Of a stretch of 64,000 nt of DNA, positions 1-8,379 are shown piece after piece. This DNA is from Microtetraspora malaysiensis. GTDB lineage: Bacteria; Actinomycetota; Actinomycetes; Streptosporangiales; Streptosporangiaceae. Under the pieces are notes generated by a model. That model saw nothing but the letters and a program-made list of their open reading frames with translations. It was not told the origin of the DNA and searched no databases. Position numbers and translations under genes: made by a program. The DNA lies in assembly GCF_001528665.1 (NCBI RefSeq), contig NZ_BBYJ01000038.1, positions 1 through 64,000 on the forward strand. The letters run 5' to 3'. Every line of letters begins with the position of its first letter. The stretch's first letter is position 1.

Positions 1-590
1 CACACCCCCGGCGCGTCCGGCACCACCCCCACCGCCAACGCCGACGCGACCTGCCGCACCTGCGCCACCAACGGCCACGACACCCGACCCGCGTGGAAAG
101 AGCCGTCGCCAGGAGTGAGCCCTTCCTGCTCGAGGGTTCCAGACCCGGCCATGGACGCAGACCCGGCAGAGAACGGGTCCGCGTCGGCGTCCACGGCGGA
201 CGGGTCGGGGTCGGAAGCTGCGCGGGGGGATTGGTCACCGTCGCCTGACGCAGCCGCGGAGTGAGCCTCGGACACCGGAACCGACTCACCCACCGGCGAT
301 TCCGCCTCAGCTGGCGGTTTTACCGAAGCCGCGTCCGGACCCAGATGACCAAGGAACGGCGGCACGGTTTTTGTCGAGGTCGCGCTATTCGCCGTTGAAT
401 TGCTTCCTTTCGCCGCATCAGGGAGAAAGTCGTCAATCGTAAATATGGCGGCACTACGGGGCGTTTCGCCCGTTTGGGCTGGCCCGGGGGTCGTGGCGCG
501 CTCCCACCAGTCAGCATCACAAGGGCGGGACTCGTCGCGACCCGATAGTTCATCCGGAAAGAACCCGGCGGGCTCGAACAGCTGAGCCAT
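1..590 (-). CDS. Unidentified protein, 3' end outside window
   Basis: An open frame runs from ATG at 590 leftward to the window edge without a stop (about 196 codons). The first 60 residues are a mixed acidic/aromatic segment (starts MAQLFEPAGFFPDEL). Residues 60-165 are rich in Ala, Pro, Ser, Asp and Glu and look disordered. A more ordered stretch (VSWPLVAQVRQVASALAVG) begins near residue 170 just before the edge, so the folded domain is probably outside the window. I do not recognise the family. The long open frame and biased composition support a real gene; no function can be assigned. Confidence 0.5.
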   Translation of the reverse strand, partial: MAQLFEPAGFFPDELSGRDESRPCDADWWERATTPGPAQTGETPRSAAIFTIDDFLPDAAKGSNSTANSATSTKTVPPFLGHLGPDAASVKPPAEAESPVGESVPVSEAHSAAASGDGDQSPRAASDPDPSAVDADADPFSAGSASMAGSGTLEQEGLTPGDGSFHAGRVSWPLVAQVRQVASALAVGVVPDAPGV

Positions 591-837
591 GCCCACCCCC
601 GATCGCAATTAGAACGCCTGTATGAATAATGCCAAAGGCGGCGGCGCTAATCAAGCCGAATTCGCAAAGAATTTCGAGGTGACAATCGATAGATATTTCG
701 AGAAATATTCAGATGGCGGCATTAGTTCGTTTTGTCCGGAGGGAGCGTGGCCGGTCAGCGAGCACCAGACCATAGGCCCGTCAGGCCGGTCCGGCAGGCC
801 CGGACCGCTGTGACCGCACGGCGCGGCGACAGCGGCG

Positions 838-931
<94 letters not shown>

Positions 932-1037
932 GAAGGCAACATCGGCGCTGCAGGACGGATCGACACAATCCCCGTACCGGGGGTGGCCTGCTGCCCGCAG
1001 GACCGCCTCTCCGCCGACATCCGAAAGACCGGGCGAA

Positions 1038-1088
1038 GATCAGCACTGGTGGGCGATCAGCACCGGTGGGCGATCAGCACCGGTGAAG
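1038..1088. repeat. Three tandem 17-bp units
   Basis: Three head-to-tail copies of GATCAGCACCGGTGGGC lie at 1038-1054, 1055-1071 and 1072-1088. The first differs at one base and the last at its final three. No gene crosses them convincingly. There are too few units, and no spacers, for CRISPR. Confidence 0.85.
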
Positions 1089-1570
1089 CGCCTTGCCCGC
1101 GCTACTCCTCCGGCAACAGAGTTCAGGTGCCGCGCAAGGTCAAGGGGGATTTCCGAGGACCGGAGAGCGTCATGGCCGGGCATAGTCGGGGCAACCACTA
1201 CCTCTCGACGACACCGCTCGTACGGAACGCATCAGCGAGGTTGTGCCCTTCGTCGCTGGTCATGCTGGGGCCTCAGAGGCGGTTGCACTCCTGCCCGGCC
1301 GGGGCCTTCCACCTCGTTCTTCCGCCGTATGACTCAGCCCGGCACGGCTCGCCGCAGCGGTTGCTACCGCGCCTCAGCGTCGGCTGACCACGGCGCAGCG
1401 CCCTGCCGCTCAGCTCGACACGGCTACCCGGCCCCGGCCCGCATCGCACCGCACCGCACTGACTCGACGTCGCTCCCCCATCGCGCGTACGCCTGCGGGC
1501 TCCGGCGCGGATACGGGCAGCGGAACCAGGGCCGGCCACGTACGGCGACATACGGCGACGTCGGCCGTGG

Positions 1571-2215
1571 TTACTCCGTGGGCGCTGCCTCGAAAGCCTT
1601 GGCGACCACCTGCCGGGTCTCGTCCATCGATGCCTGGGCGCGCTCGCGCGCCACCGATGTCATATCGACGTCGGGCATCCCACAGGGGATGGCGAGGTCC
1701 CATGGGGTGAGATCGCCGTCCACGTTGAGCGCGAAGCCGTGGCTGGTCACAGCGCGGCTGGCACGCATGCCGATCGATACGATCTTGCGCTTGGTCTCCT
1801 TGGTCCAGACCCCCGTAAGCAGTTCCGAGCCCGGAGGGGTGTCGCGACGCTCAGCCGCGATCCCCAGCTCGCCGAGCGCCTCGACCAGCCGAAGCTCGAC
1901 CTCGCGGATGTAGTCGACGACGCCCTCGTCGGCCCGAAGCTTCACGATCAGATAGCCGACCAGCTGTCCAGGGCCGTGGTAGGTGAGCTGCCCGCCACGG
2001 CCGGTCTGCATGACGGGGATTCCGTGGGAGGGGTCGGGCAGGTGCTCCGTAGGGGTGCGCTTCCCGACCGTGAACACGCTGGGGTGGCTGAGCAGCCAGA
2101 GAGTGTCCGGACGGGCGTCCTCCTGCCGCTCTTCGACCAGAGCGGCCATTCGCTCCATGGCCTTCTCATAGTCGACCAGATCATCCTGAATCAACGTCAA
2201 CGGTCGTTCACGCAT
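1571..2215 (-). CDS. lipB: Octanoyltransferase LipB
   Basis: LipB moves an octanoyl group from acyl carrier protein to lipoyl domains of 2-oxoacid dehydrogenases and the glycine cleavage system, the first step of lipoate synthesis in the cytosol. The 214-residue length is normal. The family signature RGGQLTYHGPGQ is at residues 73-84. The catalytic Lys is at about 144 (KIVSIGMR) and the catalytic Cys at 178 (AIPCGMPD), all intact. ATG at 2215 follows GGAGG with a 7-nt gap. lipA, often next door in actinomycetes, is not adjacent on the downstream side. Confidence 0.96.
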   Translation of the reverse strand: MRERPLTLIQDDLVDYEKAMERMAALVEERQEDARPDTLWLLSHPSVFTVGKRTPTEHLPDPSHGIPVMQTGRGGQLTYHGPGQLVGYLIVKLRADEGVVDYIREVELRLVEALGELGIAAERRDTPPGSELLTGVWTKETKRKIVSIGMRASRAVTSHGFALNVDGDLTPWDLAIPCGMPDVDMTSVARERAQASMDETRQVVAKAFEAAPTE

Positions 2216-2826
2216 GGGGCACCTCCATTCGCGAGCATAGAACGGCCCTGCAAAACGAACGCACGCACCCCAGTGCGGGGCCGCCTCCCCGCACCGCGAA
2301 AACGGTCCGTGCCGGTACTGGAGCCCTGATCAGCGCGTTCGCGCCTCACCAGGGCCCACCTGAGGTTCCACTCCTCGCCCCAAAGGGGGCTCCTGCCCCC
2401 AGAAAGTTCGCGGACGGTTCGTACCGGGTGGAGTCTGGCCATGGGCGTCTCCGCATGAAGTCCGGACCCGACCGGACTGGTGATGCGGACGTCGACGGAG
2501 TGGACCGAGGCGCGATGGGAGACACCCCGGCCGGAAGGGAGGCGCGGACGCCGACGGACTCGACCGGGACGGCACGCGATGGGAGACGCCCCGAGCCGGA
2601 CCTCCTCCTCTGATCATGACGCTGGTACGCGGGCGCCCTGGGTCATCGGCCGCCGGATGCGACCGCCCTGTGTCGCTATCGACCGGGCGGGTGGGCCGCG
2701 GTGACGCGATCGGCCACGCGCCCAGGGTGGCCTGGACGCGGAGGCGCGGACGGCACAGCACCGGATGCCGGGAACCAGCGCTGAGGACCGGTGCTGAGGA
2801 CCGGTGCTGAGGACCGGTGCTGAGGG
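2216..2826. other. Gap between pspC-like gene and lipB
   Basis: About 600 bases without a supported gene. It contains a pair of similar 22-bp blocks (near 2513 and 2578, both starting CGATGGGAGAC) and the 13-bp tandem repeat at 2780-2825. The frames open here have neither start signals nor family resemblance. The lipB promoter must lie at the left end of this gap. Confidence 0.5.
2780..2825. repeat. 13-bp tandem repeat, 3.5 copies
   Basis: GCTGAGGACCGGT occurs at 2780-2792, 2793-2805 and 2806-2818, with a partial fourth copy to 2825. It sits directly downstream of the leftward PspC gene, so it would be transcribed in that gene's 3' region. No strong hairpin is formed by one unit. Confidence 0.85.
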
Positions 2827-3015
2827 TCAGTAGTGCGTGCGCGAGGGCGCGACGGGGATGAAGACCCACATGATCAGGTAGATGACGAACTGCGGTCCGG
2901 GAAGCAGGCAGGACAGGAGAAAGAGCAGCCGGACTACGGTGGGCGGCATACCGAAGCGCTCCGCGATGCCTCCGCAGACCCCCGCGATCATCCTGTGTTC
3001 TCTGGATCGGTGCAT
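2827..3015 (-). CDS. Small PspC-domain membrane protein
   Basis: A 62-residue protein made of one PspC domain. It has a basic N-terminus (MHRSREHRMIAGVCGG), the typical GVCGGIAERFG motif at residues 12-22, and one hydrophobic segment at about 28-54 (LLFLLSCLLPGPQFVIYLIM). PspC proteins sit in the cytoplasmic membrane and take part in the envelope stress response; small stand-alone copies are common in actinomycetes and their specific role is unknown. A run resembling a ribosome site (AAGGGGG) lies 8 nt before ATG at 3015. It is divergent from the CsbD gene at 3180, another stress-type gene. Confidence 0.9.
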   Translation of the reverse strand: MHRSREHRMIAGVCGGIAERFGMPPTVVRLLFLLSCLLPGPQFVIYLIMWVFIPVAPSRTHY

Positions 3016-3179
3016 GTAGCATTACCCCCTTTTCACCTGGTCCAACGAGCCTCCAGGAGGATCCGGTTCCGCCTCGAACCCTGACAAAACCCTGAGATAG
3101 TCCCGGGGTTCCCTTGCCCGCACAACGGACAGTTCTTCACGTGGCGGACAATCTGCCACATAACGGAAGGAAGTCTGAC

Positions 3180-3353
3180 ATGGGTATGGATGACAAGATT
3201 TCCAACAAGGCCAAGGAGCTCAAGGACAAGGCCAAGGAGCGCGCCGGCGAAATGACCGACGACGAGCGCCGCCAAGCCGAGAGCAAAGCCGACAAGGCCA
3301 AGAGCAACGTCAAGCAGGCCGGCGAGAAAATAAAGGACAAGTTCAAGGACTGA
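3180..3353 (+). CDS. CsbD-like stress protein
   Basis: A 57-residue, highly charged, Lys/Glu/Ala-rich protein (MGMDDKISNKAKELKDKAKE) of the CsbD family. These proteins are small, predicted partly helical, and induced by general stress in many bacteria; the molecular role is unclear. ATG at 3180 is preceded by GGAAGGAA. A perfect 16-bp hairpin follows the stop codon, so the gene is probably transcribed alone. The divergent PspC gene shares the 165-bp upstream region, and a common stress-sigma promoter is plausible but not shown. Confidence 0.9.
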   Translation: MGMDDKISNKAKELKDKAKERAGEMTDDERRQAESKADKAKSNVKQAGEKIKDKFKD

Positions 3354-3362
3354 TCAGCGTGA

Positions 3363-3406
3363 CCGAGCGGGCGGCGGGGCTTCCTGAAGTCCCGCCGCCC
3401 GCTCGG
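3363..3406 (+). terminator. Terminator of CsbD gene
   Basis: A perfect 16-bp inverted repeat (arms 3363-3378 and 3391-3406, CCGAGCGGGCGGCGGG and its complement) with a 12-nt loop starts 10 nt after the stop codon. There is no T-run, as is common in high-GC actinomycetes. The rest of the gap to 3690 shows no gene. Confidence 0.85.
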
Positions 3407-3690
3407 CGTCGCCGTCGCTCCCATCCCCGTCCCCTGCGGCACCGACCGGCCCCCGGCACGTACGCGGCAGCACGCGCACGGGAAGACGACCCGCGAGGGG
3501 ACCACGATGACGGGTCGTTCGGGAACGATGCGAGGGATGTGGCTGGTTCGGCCGCTTACGGCCGCCTACGCGGACGCGCCCCGCCGTCCCTCCGAGAGGG
3601 ACGATCTTCTTCGACGCACCGGCGAATTGATTCCGCGTTGATGACGATCTCGCGATATAGGCTGATTAATCGGAACCCATGGAGCGTGTC

Positions 3691-4269
3691 ATGGATATTT
3701 CGGTTCTTCAGCAGCAGACGCACCTGATCGTACGCCAGAAGATCACCATGATGGTGAACCGGTATGTCGTCCACGCGGTCCGGACGGACGGTTCGCCCGG
3801 CGAGGAGGTCGCCTTCGCGGAGCAGAAGCGGCTGGCCTTCAAGGAGCAGGTCACGCTCTACACCGACGAATCGCGACAACATGTGCTCGCGGGGTTCAAG
3901 GCCCGCAACGTGCTCGACCTCGCGGGCGAGTACGACGTGACCGACCAGGACGGCACGCCGCTCGGCGTGTTCCGCAAGGATTTCCGCCGATCGCTGCTGC
4001 GCTCGACCTGGCACGTCCGACAGCCGGGCCTGTCGACCTATACGGGCGCCGAGCGCAACACCACCGTCGCGCTCCTTCGCCGCTTCGGCGACTCGCTGTC
4101 CTGGCTGCCCTACCACTTCGATTTCAGCGTGGGGGCGTCGATCGCGTTCTCCGTCGAGCGGCGCTGGTCTCTCCGGGACAGCTATCTCGTGAGGATCCGC
4201 GACCCCCGCCTGGACCGCCGCCTGATCATCGCCACGGCCGTCGCGCTCGACGCGCTCCAATCACGCTGA
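3691..4269 (+). CDS. LURP-one-related (LOR) family protein
   Basis: About 192 residues of a beta-rich protein resembling the LURP-one/Tubby-like C-terminal fold. It shows the alternating beta-strand pattern of the family (FKARNVLDLAGEYDVTDQDG at about 65-85, then a FRKDFRRSLLRSTWHV stretch). Actinobacterial members are cytosolic and of unknown function, with suggested lipid or membrane association by relation to phospholipid scramblases. ATG at 3691 follows GGAG with a 6-nt gap; an in-frame ATG at 3679 lacks such a site. It converges on the aldehyde dehydrogenase operon and is separated from it by a two-way terminator. Confidence 0.75.
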   Translation: MDISVLQQQTHLIVRQKITMMVNRYVVHAVRTDGSPGEEVAFAEQKRLAFKEQVTLYTDESRQHVLAGFKARNVLDLAGEYDVTDQDGTPLGVFRKDFRRSLLRSTWHVRQPGLSTYTGAERNTTVALLRRFGDSLSWLPYHFDFSVGASIAFSVERRWSLRDSYLVRIRDPRLDRRLIIATAVALDALQSR

Positions 4270-4333
4270 CCCCGAGCCCCGCCCAACGGCCCAAGCCAAA
4301 ATCCTGACCGGACACCGCCGAGCCGGCTGTCCG

Positions 4334-4391
4334 GTGAGCGTCTCCCGGGGGCCGGCCAGCGGAAACAGTCGACCCCCGGAGAGACGCTCAC
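4334..4391. terminator. Bidirectional terminator
   Basis: An inverted repeat of about 17-19 bp with one bulged base (arms 4334-4350 and 4373-4391; GTGAGCGTCTCCCGGGG against its complement) lies exactly between the converging LOR gene (stop 4269) and the short aldehyde dehydrogenase gene (stop 4396). It can serve both transcripts. Confidence 0.8.
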
Positions 4392-4395
4392 CCGC

Positions 4396-5262
4396 TCAGA
4401 CGCCGATCGGATGCCAGACGGTCTTCGTCTCCAGGAAGGCCGTCATGCGGTCCATACCCGGGTCGGCCAGCCAGTCGATCCGGTCGAGCGGGGGACGCAG
4501 GACACGCTTGAGGTTCTCCGCGGCGAGCTCCTCGCACCGCACCGCGAGGTCCGCGTCCGCGCCGGTGAGATCGATGGCGTTGACGTCCATGTGCCCGGCC
4601 AGCCAGGGGGCGATCTCCCCCGCCGAACCCGTCAGAATGTTCACCACGCCACCTGGCAGGTCCGACGTGGCCAGCACCTCGGCGAGCGTGATCGACGGCA
4701 GCGGCGCCCGCTCCGAGGCGACCACGACGCAGGTGTTCCCGGTGACGATCACCGGGGCGATCACGCTGACCAGGCCGAGCAGCGGCCCCATCGGCGGCGC
4801 GATCACCGCCACGACGCCGGTCGGCTCGACGGTGGACAGGTTGAAGTACGGCCCGGCGACCGGGTTGGCGGCGCCCCGGATCGCGCCGATCTTGTCCGAC
4901 CAGCCCGCGTACCAGACGAGCCGGTCGACGGCCGCGTCCACCAGCTCGCCCGCCTTCTTGGCGGTGACGCCGTCGGCGTCGACCAACTCGGCCGCGAACT
5001 GGGCCCGGCGGCCCTCCAGCATCTCGGCGACGCGGTAGAGGATCTGCCCCCGGTTGTACGGCGTGGCCGACGACCAGCCGGGGAACGCCTTGCGGGCGGC
5101 GGCGACGGCGTCCCGCGCGTCCTTGCGGGACCCCTTGGCCGCGTTCGCCAGGAAATCACCCTTGGAGGAGGTCACGGCGTAGGACCTTCCGCTCTCCGAG
5201 CGCGGGAACGCCCCGCCGATGAACAGCTTGTACGTCTTGCGCACGGCCAGGCGCTCACTCAT
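4396..5262 (-). CDS. Short aldehyde dehydrogenase-like protein lacking catalytic domain
   Basis: A 288-residue protein matching the NAD-binding half of aldehyde dehydrogenases (KLFIGGAFPRSESGR at 12-26, WSSATPYNRGQILYRVAEML at 63-82, PGGVVNILTGSAGEIAPWL at 203-221). It ends before the region that carries the catalytic Cys and has no ELGG glutamate motif; APPMGP at 155-160 stands where active enzymes have PWNFP. It is therefore probably not an active dehydrogenase by itself. It is third in a leftward operon deoC, full-length ALDH, short ALDH, and may be a partner or regulatory subunit (inference). ATG at 5262 is preferred over a TTG at 5274 because GGAACC stands just upstream. Confidence 0.85.
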   Translation of the reverse strand: MSERLAVRKTYKLFIGGAFPRSESGRSYAVTSSKGDFLANAAKGSRKDARDAVAAARKAFPGWSSATPYNRGQILYRVAEMLEGRRAQFAAELVDADGVTAKKAGELVDAAVDRLVWYAGWSDKIGAIRGAANPVAGPYFNLSTVEPTGVVAVIAPPMGPLLGLVSVIAPVIVTGNTCVVVASERAPLPSITLAEVLATSDLPGGVVNILTGSAGEIAPWLAGHMDVNAIDLTGADADLAVRCEELAAENLKRVLRPPLDRIDWLADPGMDRMTAFLETKTVWHPIGV

Positions 5263-5441
5263 CGAAGGTTCCAATCTGGAGTGGACGGGCCGGCTGGTAG
5301 ACCTGGCCGCACCGGCAGACGCCGCCGCGGTGCGCGAACCAGCCGTGCCGTACGGCGAAGCGACGGGAGCGGCGGCCGCGGGCGTACCCGGCCCCGGCCC
5401 CGGCGACGGCCCGCCGGGTCAGGCGGCGACGGCGGCGATGA

Positions 5442-6869
5442 TCACACTGCAAGGTACGCCTCCAGTCCGTGTCGTCCGCCCTCCCGGCCGTAGCCGGACT
5501 CCTTGTAACCACCGAACGGCGAGGTCGGGTCGAACCGGTTGAAGGTGTTGGCCCAGACGACCCCGGCCCGCAGCCGGTCCGCCATCCACAGGATGCGGGA
5601 CCCCTTCTCCGTCCAGATCCCGGCGGACAGGCCGTACGGCGTGTTGTTGGCCTTCTCGACCGCCTCGGCGGGGGTGCGGAAGGTCAGCACGGACAGCACC
5701 GGCCCGAAGATCTCCTCGCGGGCGATCCGGTGCGACTGGGCCACGCCGGTGAAGACGGTCGGCGGGAACCAGAAGCCCCGCTCGGGGATCGGGCAGGCGG
5801 GCGACCACCGCTCGGCCCCCTCGTTGACGCCGGCCTCGGCCAGCTCGCGAATCTTGGCGAGCTGCGCGGCGGAGTTGATCGCGCCGATGTCGGTGTTCTT
5901 GTCCATCGGGTCGCCGAGCCGCAGGGTGGACAGCCGCCGCTTGAGGGCGTCGAGCACCTCGTCGGCGACGGACTCCTGCACCAGCAGCCGCGAGCCGGCG
6001 CAGCACACGTGGCCCTGGTTGAAGAAGATGCCGTTGACGATGCCCTCGACCGCCTGGTCGAGCGCGGCGTCCTCGAACACGATGTTCGCGGCCTTACCGC
6101 CCAGCTCCAGCGAGAGCTTCTTGCCGGTGCCGGCCACCGACCTGGCGATCATCCGGCCGACCTCGGTCGAACCGGTGAAGGCGACCTTGTCGACGCCGGG
6201 GTGGTTGACCAGGGCCGCGCCGGTCTCGCCCGCGCCGGTCACGATGTTCACCACGCCGGGCGGAAGGTCGGCCTGGCGGCAGATGTCGGCGAACGCGAGC
6301 GCGGTCAGCGGGGTCGTCTCGGCGGGCTTGAGGACCACCGTATTGCCGCAGGCCAGCGCGGGAGCGATCTTCCAGGCGAGCATGAGCAGGGGGAAGTTCC
6401 ACGGGATGACCTGCCCGGCCACGCCCAGCGGCCGGGGGTCGGGGCCGAACCCGGCATATCCCAGCTTGTCCGCCCAGCCCGCGTAGTAGAAGAAGTGCGC
6501 GGCCACCAGCGGCAGGTCCACGTCCCGCGACTCGCGGATCGGCTTGCCGTTGTCCAGCGTCTCCAGGATGGCCAGCTCGCGCGAGCGCTCCTGGATGATC
6601 CGGGCGATCCGGAAGATGTACTTGGCCCGCTCGGAGCCGGGCAGCGCGGACCACGTGGTGAACGCGGTGCGGGCCGCCTGGACCGCGCGGTCGACGTCCG
6701 CCTCGGTCGCCCAGGCGACCTCGGCCAGGACCTCCTCCGACGCCGGGTTGATGGTCTTGTGGTGGGTGTCGCCCTGGGAGTCGACCCATTCGCCGCCGAT
6801 GAACAGCCCGTACGACGGCTTGATGTCGACGATCTCCCGCGATTCGGGCGCAGGTGCGTACTCGAACAT
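5442..6869 (-). CDS. Aldehyde dehydrogenase, full length
   Basis: A 475-residue NAD(P)-dependent aldehyde dehydrogenase. It shows PWNFP at 156-160, the catalytic base in LELGGKAAN (Glu255), the nucleophile in NQGHVCCAGSR (Cys289) and the C-terminal PFGGYKESGYGREGG. It would oxidise an aldehyde to the acid. The gene starts 8 nt downstream of the deoC stop, so the two are cotranscribed; deoC cleaves deoxyribose-5-phosphate to glyceraldehyde-3-phosphate and acetaldehyde, making acetaldehyde a reasonable substrate (inference). About 180 bp of very GC-rich sequence separates it from the short paralogue downstream. Confidence 0.95.
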   Translation of the reverse strand: MFEYAPAPESREIVDIKPSYGLFIGGEWVDSQGDTHHKTINPASEEVLAEVAWATEADVDRAVQAARTAFTTWSALPGSERAKYIFRIARIIQERSRELAILETLDNGKPIRESRDVDLPLVAAHFFYYAGWADKLGYAGFGPDPRPLGVAGQVIPWNFPLLMLAWKIAPALACGNTVVLKPAETTPLTALAFADICRQADLPPGVVNIVTGAGETGAALVNHPGVDKVAFTGSTEVGRMIARSVAGTGKKLSLELGGKAANIVFEDAALDQAVEGIVNGIFFNQGHVCCAGSRLLVQESVADEVLDALKRRLSTLRLGDPMDKNTDIGAINSAAQLAKIRELAEAGVNEGAERWSPACPIPERGFWFPPTVFTGVAQSHRIAREEIFGPVLSVLTFRTPAEAVEKANNTPYGLSAGIWTEKGSRILWMADRLRAGVVWANTFNRFDPTSPFGGYKESGYGREGGRHGLEAYLAV

Positions 6870-6877
6870 GGGGCGCC

Positions 6878-7849
6878 TCAGTCCAGGGTGAAGTAGTCGG
6901 GGCCGGCGTACCGGCCGGTGGCCATCTTCTGCCGTTGCATGAGCAGGTCGTTCAGCAGGGTCGAGGCGCCCAGCCGGAACAGGTCGGGGGTGAGCCAGTC
7001 GGCGCCCACCGTCTCGTTGACGAGCACGAGGTTCTTGATCGCGTCCTTGGTCGTGCGGATGCCGCCGGCGGGCTTGACCCCCACCACGCGGCCGGTGCGC
7101 AGCCGGAAGTCCCGGACCGCCTCCAGCATGATCAGTGTCACGGGGAGCGTGGCGGCGGGCTGCACCTTGCCGGTGGAGGTCTTGATGAAGTCGGCCCCGG
7201 CCAGCATCGCGAGCCAGGAGGCCCGGCGCACGTTGTCGTACGTGGCCAGCTCGCCGGTCTCCAGGATCACCTTCAGATGCGCGCTGTGCTCGCCCTGTGC
7301 GCCTCCGGCACCGCAGGCGGCCTTGACCGCCACGATCTCCTCGAACACCTTCAGGTAGTCACCCGACAGGAACGCGCCGCGGTCGATCACCATGTCGATC
7401 TCGGCGGCGCCGGCCGCCACGGCGAGCGCGGTGTCGGTGACCTTCACATCCAGGGACGACCGCCCGCTCGGGAACGCCGTCGCCACGGAGGCCACCTTCA
7501 CCCCCGAACCGTCCAGGGCGCGTACGGCGGTCGCCACGAGGTCGGGGTAGACGCACACGGCGGCGACACGGGGAACGGAGGGGTCGGTGGGATCGGGGTG
7601 AACCGCCTTGGCGCACATCGCCCGGACCTTACCCGGGGTGTCGGCGCCTTCCAGAGTGGTCAGGTCCACCATCGAGATGGCCAGGTCGATCGCCTGGGCC
7701 TTGGCCGTCGTCTTGATCGAACGCGTCCCCAGCATCGCGGCCCGCGCGTCCGCACCGACCCGGTCGACACCGGGGAGCCCGTGCAGGAACGCGCGCAGCG
7801 CCGCGTTGGAAGATGCGACCTCCGCGAACGGAGCAGTCGTAGTTGACAC
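6878..7849 (-). CDS. deoC: Deoxyribose-phosphate aldolase
   Basis: DeoC splits 2-deoxyribose-5-phosphate into glyceraldehyde-3-phosphate and acetaldehyde during deoxynucleoside catabolism. The Schiff-base lysine is in ADFIKTSTGKV and the second active-site lysine in VGVKPAGGIRTT. The N-terminal part LHGLPGVDRVG and RSIKTTAKAQAIDLAISMVDL is typical of the longer actinomycete form. The start is uncertain: GTG at 7849 gives 323 residues but its GGGGAG is only one or two bases away. An upstream GTG near 7876 or ATG at 7960 would add residues without family support. First gene of the operon with two aldehyde dehydrogenases. Confidence 0.93.
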   Translation of the reverse strand: MSTTTAPFAEVASSNAALRAFLHGLPGVDRVGADARAAMLGTRSIKTTAKAQAIDLAISMVDLTTLEGADTPGKVRAMCAKAVHPDPTDPSVPRVAAVCVYPDLVATAVRALDGSGVKVASVATAFPSGRSSLDVKVTDTALAVAAGAAEIDMVIDRGAFLSGDYLKVFEEIVAVKAACGAGGAQGEHSAHLKVILETGELATYDNVRRASWLAMLAGADFIKTSTGKVQPAATLPVTLIMLEAVRDFRLRTGRVVGVKPAGGIRTTKDAIKNLVLVNETVGADWLTPDLFRLGASTLLNDLLMQRQKMATGRYAGPDYFTLD

Positions 7850-7980
7850 CTCCCCAGCATCGCCGACCGGTCTCACGGTTTCCAAACCGACCAAGGGCTG
7901 ATGCGTCCAGAGCTTTTTTGGCAGATGTCGCCGGTCCCCGGCCTGAGCCGCCCTATACATGGGATGACCCAGTGACCGTG

Positions 7981-8060
7981 CCTAAGGAGGCTTAGTACGT
8001 CCTAAGCCCAAGGGGCCGCGCACAGATAGGGCATCCGCCTGATGTGCCGGAGGGGGCCTT
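7981..8060. promoter_or_regulatory. CTTAG-rich leader with inverted repeat
   Basis: A 7-bp inverted repeat GGCTTAG (7989-7995) and CTAAGCC (8002-8008) lies in the 250-bp divergent region between deoC and the small gene at 8107. Two further related words, CCTAAGG at 7981 and CCTTAG near 8058, flank it. The pattern suggests an operator or mRNA structure in the leader of the 54-residue gene; no known motif is recognised. Confidence 0.4.
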
Positions 8061-8106
8061 AGCCCGAACCTTGAGTGTGTAAGGGAATTGAGAAGGAGAA
8101 ACCAAG

Positions 8107-8271
8107 ATGACTCCCGAACTGCACTACCAGCTCATGGTCAGCCGCGTGGCTGAGCTTCACGAGGAGGCGGCCCACCAGAGGACCGTACGCGCGGCGATCG
8201 CGGCGCTGAAGAAGCGACGCGCGAGCGCGCACCAGGCGCGGGCCGCTCTCGCCAAGACCCGCGTCGCATGA
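8107..8271 (+). CDS. Small basic helical protein, unknown
   Basis: A 54-residue protein starting MTPELHYQLMVSRVAELHEE. It is rich in Ala, Arg, His and Lys, has no hydrophobic span, and is predicted as one or two amphipathic helices. ATG at 8107 follows AAGGAG with a good gap, and a perfect 14-bp terminator hairpin begins 10 nt after the stop, so it looks like a genuine single-gene unit. I do not recognise a named family. Its promoter region is shared with the divergent deoC operon. Confidence 0.75.
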   Translation: MTPELHYQLMVSRVAELHEEAAHQRTVRAAIAALKKRRASAHQARAALAKTRVA

Positions 8272-8280
8272 CCTCGCTTC

Positions 8281-8318
8281 AAAGGCCCGGCCGGAGCCTC
8301 CCTCCCGGCCGGGCCTTT
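8281..8318 (+). terminator. Terminator of small gene
   Basis: A perfect 14-bp inverted repeat AAAGGCCCGGCCGG (8281-8294) pairs with its complement at 8305-8318 across a 10-nt loop and ends in CCTTT. It stands 10 nt after the stop at 8271. Confidence 0.9.
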
Positions 8319-8379
8319 GCTCCTTCATAGGAGCGTTCACTGACCGGAAAACCGGCGCAATCCGGACGGATGGCATGTA

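Noticed and set aside
1038-1088. CRISPR-like array
   Set aside because: Three contiguous units without spacers and no cas genes anywhere in the window.
2330-3022. 230-codon minus-strand frame overlapping the PspC gene
   Set aside because: The PspC frame carries a clear domain; this one is Arg/Pro/His-rich without resemblance.
5469-6896. 475-codon plus-strand frame opposite the aldehyde dehydrogenase
   Set aside because: It is the high-GC shadow of the real gene, with Gly/Arg/Val-biased composition and no domain.
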